The translations under genes were made by a program, and so were the position numbers. Of a stretch of DNA of 64,000 nt, positions 8,505-18,197 are shown in pieces. Position 1 is the first letter of the stretch. Each line of letters begins with the position of its first letter. Below the pieces are notes generated by a model, which was given only the letters and a program-made list of their open reading frames with translations, had not been told where the DNA came from and made no database searches. This DNA comes from Pedococcus sp. 5OH_020 (GTDB lineage: Bacteria > Actinomycetota > Actinomycetes > Actinomycetales > Dermatophilaceae): the NCBI RefSeq assembly GCF_027812955.1, contig NZ_JAPYZV010000001.1, positions 299,769-363,768 on the forward strand, in the 5' to 3' direction.

Positions 8505-9799
8505 GGCAGCGTCTCGGCCGGGTTCGAGGCAGGGTCCGACGCCGCCAGAACCAGGCCCGGCCCGGCGATGGGCGCGCGGGCGGTGAGCCGGCGCACTCCC
8601 GGGGCGGCCAGTGCCGCGGCCGTCGTCAGCACCATGACGACGCCACAGGCCACCAGCGCGGCGTGCGCTCCGAAGCGCTCGGCCGCCGGCCCGGCCAGGA
8701 CCAGCCCGAGCGGTCCGAGCATGAGCGAGCCGAGTGCGTCGTACGAGCTGACCCGGGAAAGGGCGGTGGGCGGGATCTCGCGCTGCATCACCGTCTGCCA
8801 GAGGATGCCGAAGAGGTCGAAGCAGAGCCCGAGGACGAACGCGGACACCACCACCAGCCACAACGGGGCGCTGGCACCGAGTAACAGGTATGGCGGTGCC
8901 GCGCCGAACGTCAGTAGCACGCCCACGAGGATGGGGCGGCGCGGACGGACGCGCAGAGCGATGAGGACGCCCGTGACCAGCCCCAGGGCCTCCCCGGTGA
9001 GCACAGCCGTCCAGGCCCGCGGACCGCCGAGCTCCTCCCGGGCGACGACCGGGCCCAGCACGAGATGTGCCGCCTCCCACACCATCACGAGCACGGAGAA
9101 CTGGACGACGACGACCCAGAGCCACTGCCGCGACCGGAACTCGTCCCAGCCGCCACGCAGCTCGGAGAGCAGCGACGAGCTACCGCCGTGGGACGCCGCC
9201 TTGGCGTGACGGGGCAGGTCCAGCAGCGACACGAGCAGTCCAGAGACGGCGAACGCCGCGCCCGCCACGGCTAGGGCCCACCCTGGGCCGACCGCGACCA
9301 CGACGATGCCGCCCCCCACCAGGCCGGTCACCCGTGCGAGGTTGCCGCCCAGCGCGATCAGCGCGTTGCCCTCCTGGAGCTCCGCGGCGGGGACGACGTC
9401 TGGCACGATTCCGGTCAGGGCTGGCCACACCATGGCGGTGGCCAGTCCCGAGACCACGGCCGCGGCGGCCAGTCCCCACAGCGGGGCCTCGCGGGTCCCG
9501 ATCATCGTCGCAAGGGCTGCATGCGCCAAGGCGTTGACCCACTCGGCCCCCTGGAGGACGCGGTGCCGCGGGTAGCGGTCCGCGACGACTCCGCCGACGA
9601 CGGTGAAGACCACCAGCGACACGGACTCGGCGGCCAGCACCACCGAGAGCGTGGTGGGGGTGGCGCCCGGCAGGTCGAGGACACCGAAGGCGAGCGCGAC
9701 GGGGGCGAAGGCGATCGCCAGCATGGACAGCGTGCGTGCGCTGACCAGCAGCGCGAAGCGGCGTTCGCGCAGCAGTCGGGCGGAGCGCGGCGCGTGCAC
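8501..9799 (-). CDS. MFS transporter (MFS_3/DHA-like exporter)
   Basis: The 432-residue protein has about twelve hydrophobic helices and the major-facilitator motif between helices 2 and 3 ([14 protein letters not shown]). It resembles the enterobactin/macrolide exporter group of the MFS; the substrate is unknown. GTG 9799 is the start: TAGCGT lies 6 bp upstream without a Shine-Dalgarno, so the mRNA is probably leaderless. The last codon overlaps the start of the uracil-DNA glycosylase by 4 bp, so the two genes form an operon, although no functional link is evident. Confidence 0.85.
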   Translation of the reverse strand: MHAPRSARLLRERRFALLVSARTLSMLAIAFAPVALAFGVLDLPGATPTTLSVVLAAESVSLVVFTVVGGVVADRYPRHRVLQGAEWVNALAHAALATMIGTREAPLWGLAAAAVVSGLATAMVWPALTGIVPDVVPAAELQEGNALIALGGNLARVTGLVGGGIVVVAVGPGWALAVAGAAFAVSGLLVSLLDLPRHAKAASHGGSSSLLSELRGGWDEFRSRQWLWVVVVQFSVLVMVWEAAHLVLGPVVAREELGGPRAWTAVLTGEALGLVTGVLIALRVRPRRPILVGVLLTFGAAPPYLLLGASAPLWLVVVSAFVLGLCFDLFGILWQTVMQREIPPTALSRVSSYDALGSLMLGPLGLVLAGPAAERFGAHAALVACGVVMVLTTAAALAAPGVRRLTARAPIAGPGLVLAASDPASNPAETLP

Positions 9800-9920
9800 G
9801 GGACCACGCTAACGGCGGGTGGGCCGCACGGCTCGGGGTTATCCAGGGCAGGTGGTCGGTGCCGCGGGCACCCGGCCCTGGCCCCGCAGTGTCCGCCCGG
9901 GCACGTAGGCTGGGGGCAAT

Positions 9921-12389
9921 ATGAGCACGCTGTTCGACGACCTCTTCCCTGCCGACCAGGGTACGGGCACCGCCACCGCGACGGCCCGAGCCACGGCCGT
10001 CGACGAACGCGGGGTGCCGACCTGGGCGCAGGCTGCGGGGGAGCGCCGTGGTGAGGCGGTCGACGGCACGGGCACCGACCCCGAGTCGCTGCTGGAGGGT
10101 CTGAACCCGCAGCAGCGCGAGGCCGTCCTGCACGAGGGATCTCCCTTGCTCATCGTCGCCGGGGCCGGCTCCGGCAAGACCCGCGTGCTCACCAACCGGA
10201 TCGCCTACCTGCTCGCAGCCCGGGGGGTGCAGCCGGGACAGGTCCTCGCGATCACCTTCACGAACAAGGCCGCCGCGGAGATGCGCGAGCGGGTGACAGC
10301 CCTCGTGGGTCCACGCGCCAAGGGGATGTGGGTCATGACGTTCCACTCGGCGTGCGTGCGGATCCTGCGGCGCGAGGCCGGGAAGGTCGGCCTCAAGTCG
10401 ACCTTCTCCATCTATGACGCGGCCGACAGCCAGCGACTGATGGCGATGGTGCTGCGCGACCTGGACCTCGACCCCAAGCGCTACCCGCCGCGGTCGTTCA
10501 GCCACCAGGTCTCGAACCTCAAGAACGAGCTCGTGGACGAGGAGACGTTCGCCTCGCGAGTCGCCGAGGGGACCCATCAGGAGCGCATGCTGGCCGAGGC
10601 CTACTCCGGCTACCAGCGGCGGCTGCGACAGGCCAACGCGCTGGACTTCGACGACCTCATCATGACGACCGTCAACATCCTTCAGGCGTTCCCCGACGTG
10701 GCTGAGCACTACCGTCGCCGGTTCAGGCACGTCCTCGTGGACGAGTACCAGGACACCAACCACGCGCAGTACCAGCTCGTCCGGGAGCTCGTCGGGGGTA
10801 TGGGCGGCGCGGCGGGTGTGTCCCCCAACACGGGCAGCTCCACCGTGGGCCCACCCGACCGCACGGCGGGGCCCACCGTGCCACCGGCCGAGCTCGTGGT
10901 GGTGGGCGACGCCGACCAGTCGATCTATGCCTTCCGCGGTGCCACCATCCGGAACATCGTCGAGTTCGAGCAGGACTACCCGGATGCGCGCACCATCCTT
11001 CTCGAGCAGAACTACCGGTCCACCCAGACGATCCTGCGGGCAGCCAACGCGGTCATCGCGAAGAACCCGGAGCGTCGCAAGAAGAACCTCTGGACCGACA
11101 GTGGCGACGGCTCCCTGATCGTCGGCTATGTCGGGGACAACGAGCACGACGAGGCAGCTTTCGTTGCCAAGACGATCGACGAGCTGGGCGACAGCGCGGG
11201 GGTGAAGCCCAAGGACGTGGCGGTGTTCTACCGGACCAACGCCCAGAGCCGCGCCTTGGAGGAGGTGTTCGTCCGGGTCGGCCTGCCGTACAAGGTGGTC
11301 GGCGGGACGCGGTTCTACGAGCGGCGTGAGGTCAAGGACGCGCTCGCCTACCTGCGGGTGGTGTCCAACCCCACGGACACCGTCAACCTGCGACGGATCC
11401 TCAACGTGCCGAAGCGGGGGATCGGCGACCGCGCCGAGGCCTGCGTGGCTGCGCTGGCCGAGCGCGAGCGCATCCCGTTCATCGCGGCGCTGGGCCGTCC
11501 CGAGGACGCACCCGGCATCGCGACCCGGTCGGTGGCCGCCATCAAGGGCTTCACCGCGCTGCTGGAGGAGCTGGGGAAGATCCACGAGGACGACGACCAG
11601 GGGGTCGGAGCGCTGCTCGAGGCGGTCATCGAGAAGTCCGGCTACCTGGCGGAGCTGCGAGCCAGCCACGACCCTCAGGACGAGACCCGCATCGAGAACC
11701 TCGCCGAGCTCGTCGCGGTGGCGCAGGAGTTCGACGAGACGCGCGCCTCCACCGGCGAGGTGGCGACGCTCGAGGACTTCCTGGAGCAGGTGTCCCTGGT
11801 TGCCGACGCCGACGAGATCCCCGAGTCCAAGGAGGCCGAGGACCTCGGCGTCGTCACCCTGATGACGCTGCACACCGCCAAGGGACTGGAGTTCCCCGTT
11901 GTCTTCCTGACCGGCCTGGAGGACGGGACGTTCCCGCACCTGCGAGCTCTCGGCGACCCCAAGGAGCTGGAGGAGGAGCGCAGGCTCGCCTACGTCGGCA
12001 TCACGCGCGCGAGGGAGCGGTTGCACCTGTCCCGCGCGGCGGTGCGCTCCGCCTGGGGCGCGCCGCAGTACAACCCGGCCAGCCGGTTCCTCGACGAGAT
12101 CCCCGAGGGGCTGGTGGACTGGCAGCGGGCCGAGGCGGCCACCACCGCTCGCCGCCCGTCCACCCCCGCGGTGGCTCGGCTCGCGGCTCGGCCAGGGGTG
12201 CGGTCGCCCGGCAACCGTCCCCTGGTCTCGCTGCACTCGGGTGACAAGGTGACCCACGACAGCTACGGCCTCGGCACCGTCGTCAAGACCGAGGGGGAGG
12301 GCGACAAGACGCAGGCGCACGTCGACTTCGGCGGGGAGACGGGCGTGAAGCGGTTCCTGCTGCGGTACGCCCCCCTCGAGAAGCTCTGA
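9921..12389 (+). CDS. pcrA: ATP-dependent DNA helicase PcrA (UvrD/Rep superfamily)
   Basis: The 822-residue protein carries the SF1 helicase motifs in order: Q motif LNPQQREAV, Walker A AGAGSGKTRVL, motif Ia ITFTNKAAAEMRER, Walker B VDEYQDTN, motif III VVGDADQSIYAFRGA, motif IV EQNYRSTQ, motif V TLMTLHTAKGLEFPVVF, and motif VI YVGITRARERL. A C-terminal Tudor-like module (HDSYGLGTVVKTEGEGD) matches the RNA-polymerase-binding tail of PcrA. It unwinds DNA 3' to 5' in excision repair, replication restart and transcription-coupled repair. A 30-residue insertion rich in Gly/Pro/Thr (about residues 293-325) separates Walker B from motif III and is likely a disordered loop. TAGGCT lies 9 bp before ATG 9921. 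Confidence 0.97.
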   Translation: MSTLFDDLFPADQGTGTATATARATAVDERGVPTWAQAAGERRGEAVDGTGTDPESLLEGLNPQQREAVLHEGSPLLIVAGAGSGKTRVLTNRIAYLLAARGVQPGQVLAITFTNKAAAEMRERVTALVGPRAKGMWVMTFHSACVRILRREAGKVGLKSTFSIYDAADSQRLMAMVLRDLDLDPKRYPPRSFSHQVSNLKNELVDEETFASRVAEGTHQERMLAEAYSGYQRRLRQANALDFDDLIMTTVNILQAFPDVAEHYRRRFRHVLVDEYQDTNHAQYQLVRELVGGMGGAAGVSPNTGSSTVGPPDRTAGPTVPPAELVVVGDADQSIYAFRGATIRNIVEFEQDYPDARTILLEQNYRSTQTILRAANAVIAKNPERRKKNLWTDSGDGSLIVGYVGDNEHDEAAFVAKTIDELGDSAGVKPKDVAVFYRTNAQSRALEEVFVRVGLPYKVVGGTRFYERREVKDALAYLRVVSNPTDTVNLRRILNVPKRGIGDRAEACVAALAERERIPFIAALGRPEDAPGIATRSVAAIKGFTALLEELGKIHEDDDQGVGALLEAVIEKSGYLAELRASHDPQDETRIENLAELVAVAQEFDETRASTGEVATLEDFLEQVSLVADADEIPESKEAEDLGVVTLMTLHTAKGLEFPVVFLTGLEDGTFPHLRALGDPKELEEERRLAYVGITRARERLHLSRAAVRSAWGAPQYNPASRFLDEIPEGLVDWQRAEAATTARRPSTPAVARLAARPGVRSPGNRPLVSLHSGDKVTHDSYGLGTVVKTEGEGDKTQAHVDFGGETGVKRFLLRYAPLEKL

Positions 12390-12486
12390 CCGACGGGCCC
12401 TGCCGAGGCACGGCGGCCGGTCCCGCGCCACGACACCGCAACGCTGCACCCAGACCCCGCGCCCAGACTCGCAAGGAGAGACACCC

Positions 12487-12852
12487 ATGGACATGCGCCT
12501 GGAGCTCGTGCCCCTTCCCACCTCGGACGTCGACCGGAGCAAGGAGTTCTACGTCGAGCGGATGGGCTTCAGCCTCGACCACGATGTGCAGCCCGGTAAC
12601 GGGTTCCGCGTGGTCCAGCTCACCCCGCCGGGCTCCGCCTGCTCGATCGTCGTCGGTGTCGGGATGAGTGACCCCGAGGCCCCTCGCGTGCACAACCTTC
12701 ACCTGGTCGTCGACGACGTCGAGGCTGCGCGACGGGAGCTGTCGGACAAGGGCGTCGAGGTCTCCTCGGTGCAGGACCTCGGCGGCGTCAAGTACGCCTA
12801 CCTCAGCGACCCCGACGGCAACTCCTGGGCGCTCCAGCAGCTACTGCGCTGA
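12487..12852 (+). CDS. VOC-superfamily protein (glyoxalase/bleomycin-resistance fold)
   Basis: The 121-residue protein starts at ATG 12487 behind AAGGAGAG, a good ribosome-binding site. It has the two beta-alpha-beta-beta-beta halves of a VOC fold: PTSDVDRSKEFYVERMGF in the first and HNLHLVVDDVEAARRELSDKG with YAYLSDPDGNSWALQQ in the second. The final Glu of the glyoxalase metal site is replaced by Gln (WALQQ), so typical glyoxalase I chemistry is doubtful. Close relatives are mostly annotated only as VOC family proteins. It follows pcrA by 97 bp and probably has its own promoter. Confidence 0.85.
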   Translation: MDMRLELVPLPTSDVDRSKEFYVERMGFSLDHDVQPGNGFRVVQLTPPGSACSIVVGVGMSDPEAPRVHNLHLVVDDVEAARRELSDKGVEVSSVQDLGGVKYAYLSDPDGNSWALQQLLR

Positions 12853-12872
12853 GCTGCGCGTCCGTCTGTCGC

Positions 12873-13331
12873 TCACATCTCGGCGACGCGCTCGCGTACG
12901 CAGTGCATCACCTCGTCGAGGTCGACGCCGTGCGTCCCGCGCCCCGTGGCGGCATACGTGCCCAGCCTCACGGCGGCCCGCTCCATGAGCCGCTGCGCCC
13001 CCGTAGGGTTGCCCCGGGCCGCGTGTGTCAACGCGACGCAGAGCTGCGCCAGCCCCTGCCATAGGTCTCGTTCCTCGGCTGGCCCGGCCTTCCAGCGGGC
13101 CTCGAGCACCTCGTGCGCTGCGAAAGGGCGACCGCTCGCCACGAGCTCTCGCGCGGTCCGGAGGGCATCCTCTGGCGGGAGGGGCTCCTCGGAGACGGGC
13201 TCGACCCCGTTCGCGCCATAGGGCAGCGGTCTGCCCAGCGCGTCTCGTGGTCGTGCTTGTCGGGCCCGGCCGGCGGCGTCACGGTCGCGGCCGTCGTGGC
13301 GGCTGCCGTGGTCGCGGTCGGGCTCCTTCAC
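12873..13331 (-). CDS. DUF309 family protein
   Basis: The 152-residue protein has the DUF309 core at about residues 55-125, with the family signature FAAHEVLEARWK followed by DLWQGLAQLCVALTHAARGN, an all-helical TPR-like fold. The first 45 residues are charged and low in complexity (MKEPDRDHGSRHDGRDRDAA) and may be an extended N-terminus or indicate a later start. DUF309 proteins are widespread and have no established biochemical role. The gene lies tail-to-tail with the VOC gene (20-bp gap). Confidence 0.8.
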   Translation of the reverse strand: MKEPDRDHGSRHDGRDRDAAGRARQARPRDALGRPLPYGANGVEPVSEEPLPPEDALRTARELVASGRPFAAHEVLEARWKAGPAEERDLWQGLAQLCVALTHAARGNPTGAQRLMERAAVRLGTYAATGRGTHGVDLDEVMHCVRERVAEM

Positions 13332-13434
13332 CGAGCCAGCCTGCCAGGAAAGGGCGGCGCTGTCGCCCCTGCAGCCCGGCCGGTGACCCCAGCCTGAGGT
13401 CTCGTGAGCCGGAGAGGCGCCGTGAGCTGGCGAG

Positions 13435-14286
13435 CTACTGGAGGTGGTGGGCGTGCAGCCAGGGAGCCGGGTCGATCGCGGCGCCCCCGTCCGGGTGGAT
13501 CTCGAGATGCAGATGGGGTCCGGTCGAGTGCCCGGTGTTTCCGGAGTGGCCCACCACCTCGCCGGGGGCCACCTTGTCCCCGACCTTGACGTCGACCCGG
13601 CTCAGGTGGCCGAACACGGACACCGTGCCATCCCAGTACTGGATCTCGATCTTGTTCCCGTAGCCGCCCTCCCAGCCGGCGAACCGCACCGTGCCGGTGG
13701 ACATCGACGCCAACGGGGTCCCGACGGGGGTTCCGAAGTCGTCGCCCTGGTGGAGGCGCCCCCAGCGCCAGCCATAGCCGGAGGTGAAGGTGGCGCCCTT
13801 GATCGGCATGACCCACCGCTCGCGTGCCTTCCGCGTGGCCTCCGCCTTCTTCACCGCCTCGGCCGCGCGCTTCTTGGCCACGGCCTGGCGCTCAGCGGTG
13901 CGAGCGATCCGATGGGCGGTCTGCACCCGGCTCTGCGCTGCGGCGCTCTGCATCTCGCGCTGCTGTTCGTGCTGAAGCCGGTCGTGCTCCTGCTCGAGCC
14001 GGTCCAGCTCACCCGGGCCGGTCTCCTGCGTGGTCGGCTTCCCCGTGGCGTTGGCGCCGCGGGCACCGCTGACCGCGGCGGAGACAGGCGCCGAGTCGGC
14101 CACCGTCGCCCCCGTCGCGGTCACGACCAGAGCCGCCGCGGCGGCGCCGGGGAGCACAAAGCCGGCCCGCAGCCCGGTGGGGACGCGAAGCGCGCGACGC
14201 GGCGCGCGGTGCCGGCCCGGGGCGCGGTGGCGGCCCGAGTAGGAAGGCGATCTCACAGAGGGGTGACCTAGCGTGCGGGGGGACAC
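13435..14286 (-). CDS. Secreted/membrane-anchored M23 (LytM-type) peptidase
   Basis: The 283-residue protein has a basic N-terminus and a membrane helix or uncleaved signal at about residues 40-68, a Gln/Glu/Arg/Lys-rich coiled coil at about 90-155, and a C-terminal M23 domain. The zinc ligands are visible: His and Asp in RLHQGDDFGTPVG and the HxH of STGPHLHLEIHPDGG. Such proteins cut peptidoglycan cross-bridges or, when degenerate, activate amidases; here the ligand set is complete, so it is probably active. A clear promoter lies at 14297-14326 and GTG 14286 is 10 bp from the -10, so the message is leaderless or nearly so. Confidence 0.92.
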   Translation of the reverse strand: MSPRTLGHPSVRSPSYSGRHRAPGRHRAPRRALRVPTGLRAGFVLPGAAAAALVVTATGATVADSAPVSAAVSGARGANATGKPTTQETGPGELDRLEQEHDRLQHEQQREMQSAAAQSRVQTAHRIARTAERQAVAKKRAAEAVKKAEATRKARERWVMPIKGATFTSGYGWRWGRLHQGDDFGTPVGTPLASMSTGTVRFAGWEGGYGNKIEIQYWDGTVSVFGHLSRVDVKVGDKVAPGEVVGHSGNTGHSTGPHLHLEIHPDGGAAIDPAPWLHAHHLQ

Positions 14287-14296
14287 GAAGTCACCG

Positions 14297-14326
14297 AGGG
14301 TAGCGTGACCAGTTCGTTATCGACAA
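14297..14326 (-). promoter_or_regulatory. Promoter of the M23 peptidase gene
   Basis: On the minus strand TTGTCG (14326-14321) and TACCCT (14302-14297) are separated by 18 bp, a good sigma-A match. The -10 is only 10 bp from GTG 14286, leaving almost no untranslated leader. I see no riboswitch-sized leader of the kind that often precedes cell-wall hydrolase genes in actinobacteria. Confidence 0.6.
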
Positions 14327-14423
14327 TTCGTCCCCAGGGTCGCGAGCCTGCCACGTGCAGCACGGCTCGCCGTGCGGCTCGCGGCGCAGCGCGGCTCGCG
14401 AGGCCGTACGGCTTGCGGCGCGC

Positions 14424-15419
14424 CTAGAGCTTCGGGCGCAGCTCCGTCACTCCCGGGGTGAGGGTGTGACCCTCCGAGTCCAGATGGGCCAGCGTGGACG
14501 AGATGCCGTGCACGACGCTGCCCAGGATGGGCAGCGACATGTGCCCGACCCCGTGGAGGTCGATGTTCCGGACGCTGAGATCCGGATGGTCCAAGGCGGC
14601 GTTGCGCTGGGGGAACACCATCTGGTCCAGGTCCGACCAGTACACGACGAAGCGCGTCCGGCAGTCGTGGACGGGCTGGTCGAGCTCCCTCATCAGGCCG
14701 CTGCCGGGGCGCAGCTGGCGGGTGAGCCGGTTGTGCCACCCGTACGCGGTGTAGGTGCCCTGGTGCGGTGTGCCCAGCGTCACCAGGGTGTGCACCCGCT
14801 GGTCGCCACCGAGCCGGGTGACGTAGTAGCGGGCGATGAGTCCGCCCATCGAGTGCCCCACGACGTGGATCCGCTCGTAGCCGGTCTCCGCGACCAGGGC
14901 CTCCACCTCCTCTGCCAGCTGTGCGGCGGCGACGCGGACGTCCGCAGTGAACGGGGAGTAGTTCATGGTCGTCACGCGACCGAAGCCACGACGTCGCAGC
15001 CCCAGGCGCAGCAGTGTGAAGATGGACCGGTTGTCGACCATGCCGTGTACGAGCAGGATCGGCGTCCCGGCCGCCTCCACGTCGGAGATGACGAGCCCGC
15101 GCTGGATGGGCGGCAGGTGCTCCACCCGGTAGCCCAGGTGGCTCTCGGTCCCGTGTCGTCCCACCAGTCCCCACGGGTACAGCGCCAGGTGGGTGGTGAC
15201 CCAGGCCGCCTCGACGGCCGCGCCGAGGAGGCCGGTGGGCGTGGCGACCGCACGGGCGGCTCCGCCGAGGATGTCCTGGGCCGCGAGAGTGGCGTCCCTG
15301 ACGGTGCGGGTCGCGCCGCGGGTGGCTCGCGAGGCCAGGCCCTGCTGGCGCGGGGTACCGTCCGACGGCGGCTGCGACAGTGCAGCGGGTCGGCGACGGC
15401 GCGGGACACTCAAGGACAT
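14424..15419 (-). CDS. Alpha/beta-hydrolase lipase/esterase
   Basis: The 331-residue enzyme has the oxyanion loop ILLVHGMVDNRS, the nucleophile elbow HVVGHSMGGLIARYY (Ser), an acidic residue in YWSDLDQMVFP and the catalytic His in LHGVGHMSLPIL, so the triad is complete. The fold and motifs match secreted triacylglycerol lipase/PGAP1-like esterases. No classical signal peptide is visible; the N-terminus is basic (SVPRRRRPAALS) and is followed by a weakly hydrophobic segment at about 55-85. It is probably cytoplasmic or membrane-associated. TAGGTT lies 9 bp before ATG 15419. The M23 gene lies downstream on the same strand but has its own promoter. Confidence 0.85.
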   Translation of the reverse strand: MSLSVPRRRRPAALSQPPSDGTPRQQGLASRATRGATRTVRDATLAAQDILGGAARAVATPTGLLGAAVEAAWVTTHLALYPWGLVGRHGTESHLGYRVEHLPPIQRGLVISDVEAAGTPILLVHGMVDNRSIFTLLRLGLRRRGFGRVTTMNYSPFTADVRVAAAQLAEEVEALVAETGYERIHVVGHSMGGLIARYYVTRLGGDQRVHTLVTLGTPHQGTYTAYGWHNRLTRQLRPGSGLMRELDQPVHDCRTRFVVYWSDLDQMVFPQRNAALDHPDLSVRNIDLHGVGHMSLPILGSVVHGISSTLAHLDSEGHTLTPGVTELRPKL

Positions 15420-15578
15420 ATCACAGCGAACCTAGCCTGAGGCGGCCGCCCGCGCTCGCGGTCGTGGTCATGGCGCGCCGCTCCTGGGGCTGCGTCGTGG
15501 CGCTCCGCGCGGATGGACAGATGTGGCCCTGGGCACCCGAGACGCCTGCGGCGCCGCCGGAGTGGCTAGTCTGCGGCC

Positions 15579-15980
15579 ATGACTGACTCCCCCCTGCGCG
15601 TCGTCGTGGCCAAGCCCGGGCTCGACGGACACGACCGTGGCGCCAAGGTTGTCGCCCGCGCACTGCGTGACGCGGGCATGGAGGTGGTCTACACCGGTCT
15701 GCACCAGACTCCTGAGCAGATCGTGGAGGCCGCGATCCAGGAGGACGCGGACGCGGTCGGTCTCTCGGTCCTCTCCGGTGCCCATATGACCCTCTTCGCC
15801 AAGGTCATGGACCTGCTCCGACAACGCGACGCCTCGGACATCGTCGTCTTCGGGGGCGGGATCATCCCCGAGGGCGACATACCCGAGCTGGAGAAGATCG
15901 GCGTGGCGAAAGTGTTCACCCCGGGCGCCACGACGACCGAGATCGTCCAGTGGGTCCGGGCAAACGTCACGCAGCAGTAG
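15579..15980 (+). CDS. B12-binding domain protein (methylmalonyl-CoA mutase C-terminal type)
   Basis: The 133-residue protein is a stand-alone cobalamin-binding domain. It begins [20 protein letters not shown], which contains the lower-ligand motif DxHxxG, and continues with [11 protein letters not shown] and [12 protein letters not shown], the usual Rossmann-like B12 site. It corresponds to the small subunit of two-part acyl-CoA mutases, which rearrange (R)-methylmalonyl-CoA, isobutyryl-CoA or related CoA esters. No catalytic subunit is encoded nearby, so it must partner with a gene elsewhere. TAGTCT lies 6 bp before ATG 15579, a leaderless pattern. Confidence 0.92.
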   Translation: MTDSPLRVVVAKPGLDGHDRGAKVVARALRDAGMEVVYTGLHQTPEQIVEAAIQEDADAVGLSVLSGAHMTLFAKVMDLLRQRDASDIVVFGGGIIPEGDIPELEKIGVAKVFTPGATTTEIVQWVRANVTQQ

Positions 15981-15997
15981 CGCCAGCGCACCGCTCA

Positions 15998-16035
15998 CGC
16001 AAGGCACGGCGTCGTTCGCGCAAGGCACGGCGTCG
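15998..16035. repeat. Short direct repeat, 17 bp twice
   Basis: The sequence cgcaaggcacggcgtcg occurs twice with a 4-bp spacer between the B12-binding gene and the broken hydrolase. It may be a remnant of slippage; I see no hairpin-plus-T-tract terminator here. Confidence 0.7.
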
Positions 16036-16057
16036 CTGAGGGCTTCGACGCGCGACG

Positions 16058-17945
16058 TCAGCGCACCACGGGCAGGTTCAGCACCGCGGGCGTGGTGGGC
16101 GACGCGTGCACCGTCACCGGCTGCACGGCATACGCGTTCTTGTAGGCGGCGTCGGTGCTCGCGACGACCAGCCGCAGCCGATGGTCTGCCTCCACGCGAT
16201 GGACGATGGCCGGGAGCTCCACGTGCACCGGCCGGGTCACGTCGGCCACCCGCACGGGGCTGACCAGCCTGTGCACCAGCGTCACGGAGCCGTCCGGCGC
16301 GACGTCGTAGAGCTTGGCGAAGAGCTGGAGCCGGCCGCCGGGGCCCGCGGTCTGGGCCACCGCCACGGCGGGGGAGTCGAAGGCCACGTCCAGGGTGGGT
16401 GCGCCGATGATCGTGACCGGGGAGGCGAGTGCGGGGGTGGTCCAGGCGCCGAAGGTGCCGGGGGTGTCGTACGGAGTCGTGAGGTCCGGCGGCAGTGTCA
16501 CCTGCCCCTCCAGTCCCGACACCTCGGAGTACGAGGCGGCGGCGCCAGCACCGGGGTTGGACCAGCTCGTGGAGCCCGGCACGATCTGGGACCGCGACGG
16601 GACCAGCCGGTCAGCAGCCGACAGGTACCAGGCCTGGCGGGAGCCCGCGGGGTAGGACGCCGCACCGGCGTACGCGGGGGCGGCGCTGCCGGAGTAGCGC
16701 ACCCAGTCACGGAAGTAGGCGAAGCCGGGGCCTGTCGAGACCGGCGAGTCCTTGAGGTAGTGGTCGAACCAGCTCATGATGCGCAGGCTTACGTGTCCTC
16801 GATGTGCTGCCCTGTGAGGTCGAGCTCGCCCGGCGCCGCACCGGAGCTGGTACCCGTGCCTCCTGAGTGTCCCCAGGACTGCCAGGCCATCGACACCGGT
16901 ACGCCCCGGGCCCGAAGCGCCTGGTAGGTCGCCACGGCTTCCTGGAGGTTGAAGAGGGTGTCGTTCTCACCCTGGATGAGGAAGGTGGGCACCTTCACCC
17001 GGTCGAGGTAGTGGGCGACGGAGACGCGGTCGGTCAGGGTGAAGGTGTCCTGTGTGGGGTACCCGAGGGTGTCGAGCGTCGCCTTGGCCTGGCAGGCCTG
17101 GAGGACGAAGTTGGGGCAGCCGACGTTGCGCGCTGGGTCGGTCCTGGCCCCCTGGACGCCGTCCGCGATCCCGACGCCGAAGAACAGCCCGGTCCAGCCG
17201 ATCTTCTCCGTCCCCGGGTTGGAGTCCGCGTAGGTGACGCCGCGGGTGAAGCTGGCGTTGTTGGGCGCGAGGGCGTACCGGAGGTCGTTCCAGGTCATGA
17301 GGGGGACGAGCGTGTCCAGGCGGCTGTCGACCGCGGCCGTGGCGAACTGGATCTGCCCACCGTAGGAGCCTCCGGTCATGCCGACGCGGGTCGTGGGTCG
17401 CAGCGTCGTCGAGTGTCGTGAAGTCGACACTCAGCGTGCCCGGCCCAGCGCCCACGCCGCCCACGGAGGGGGAGTCGTAGGCCGCGGAGCCGCCTCCCCC
17501 GAGGAAGGTGACCAGCGAGCGGGCCGCGGTGCCGTCCACCTCCGGGTCGTCGAGGGAGATCTTGCAGCCACTGTCGGGGAACCCCAGGCCGGTGTAGGAC
17601 AGGACCGCGTAGCCGCGCTGTGCGAAGGCCGTGCCGATGCCCGCCTGGTCGGTCTTGCTTCCGCCGAACCCGTTCGTGGTCAGGATCGCCGGCACCCGGT
17701 GGGAGGGGCTGGCGCTGTGCGGCAGGTAGAGGTCACCGTCGATCGTGCACGTCTGCGGCCGCCCGAGGTCGTCCTGCCCCGCCGGTACCGTGAAGTGCAG
17801 CCCGGTGAACACGTCGACGGTGTCGAGTGCCGTCGTCGGCGCAGGGGCTGCGGCAGCGCCGCCTGGCGTCAGGGCCCGCCAGTGCGCAGGCGCACGTCAC
17901 GGCTAGGGCGGCGAGACGGGGTCGAGCCACGGCCGGACGCGACAT
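16058..17945 (-). pseudogene. Secreted S15/CocE-like hydrolase, broken by three frameshifts
   Basis: Four segments in shifting frames make up one protein on the minus strand. ATG 17945 opens a signal peptide (MSRPAVARPRLAALAVTCAC). The frame must shift between 17896 and about 17840 to enter VDVFTGLHFTVPAG. A second shift near 17385-17400 joins ATHDPR to VGMTGGSYGGQIQF, consistent with loss of a CG dinucleotide. A third near 16790 turns what should be a Tyr codon into TAA and separates GQHIEDT from SLRIMSWFDHYLKDSP. Taken together the catalytic triad is all present: Ser in GGSYGGQ, Asp in GENDTLF, His in SWGHSGG, followed by the C-terminal jelly-roll domain of X-Pro dipeptidyl-peptidase-like hydrolases. 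The neighbours are intact, so I favour true decay over sequencing error, but the errors are small enough that resequencing would decide. The ancestral protein was exported. Confidence 0.8.
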
Positions 17946-18134
17946 CGGGGCCTCCACGTGAGGGCAGCCGGGCCGTCCCGACTGCGTGCCATGACAACGA
18001 CCGGTCGCCGACGCGGTCACGCGAGCGGCGCGGCCGCCGGGCCGTCCACATGCTGGGCGATTGGTCCGGCTTCCGGACGGTATGACGTGGACGTCGGCTC
18101 CCTTGACGATCTCTTGCCCCAACTCGGACCCAGA

Positions 18135-18152
18135 CCACCCGGAACCGGGTGG
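18135..18152. promoter_or_regulatory. Inverted repeat CCACCCGG-aa-CCGGGTGG, possible operator
   Basis: A perfect 8-bp inverted repeat with a 2-bp centre lies about 46 bp upstream of the -35 of the protease promoter. The 2-bp loop is too tight for an RNA hairpin, so a dimeric DNA-binding protein is the likelier reader. Confidence 0.5.
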
Positions 18153-18197
18153 AACCGGGGCGTTCCCCCGGACTTCGCAAACTCTTCGTCAGGTCCA

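Noticed and set aside
9180-12542. Open frame of 1,120 codons antisense to pcrA and the MFS gene
   Set aside because: It is the wobble-frame shadow of real genes in GC-rich DNA; it reads as low-complexity His/Arg/Gly/Val sequence and contains no recognisable domain until it enters the MFS region in the wrong frame.
14287-14423. Riboswitch before the M23 peptidase gene
   Set aside because: The promoter lies within about 10 bp of the start codon, leaving no room for a structured leader.
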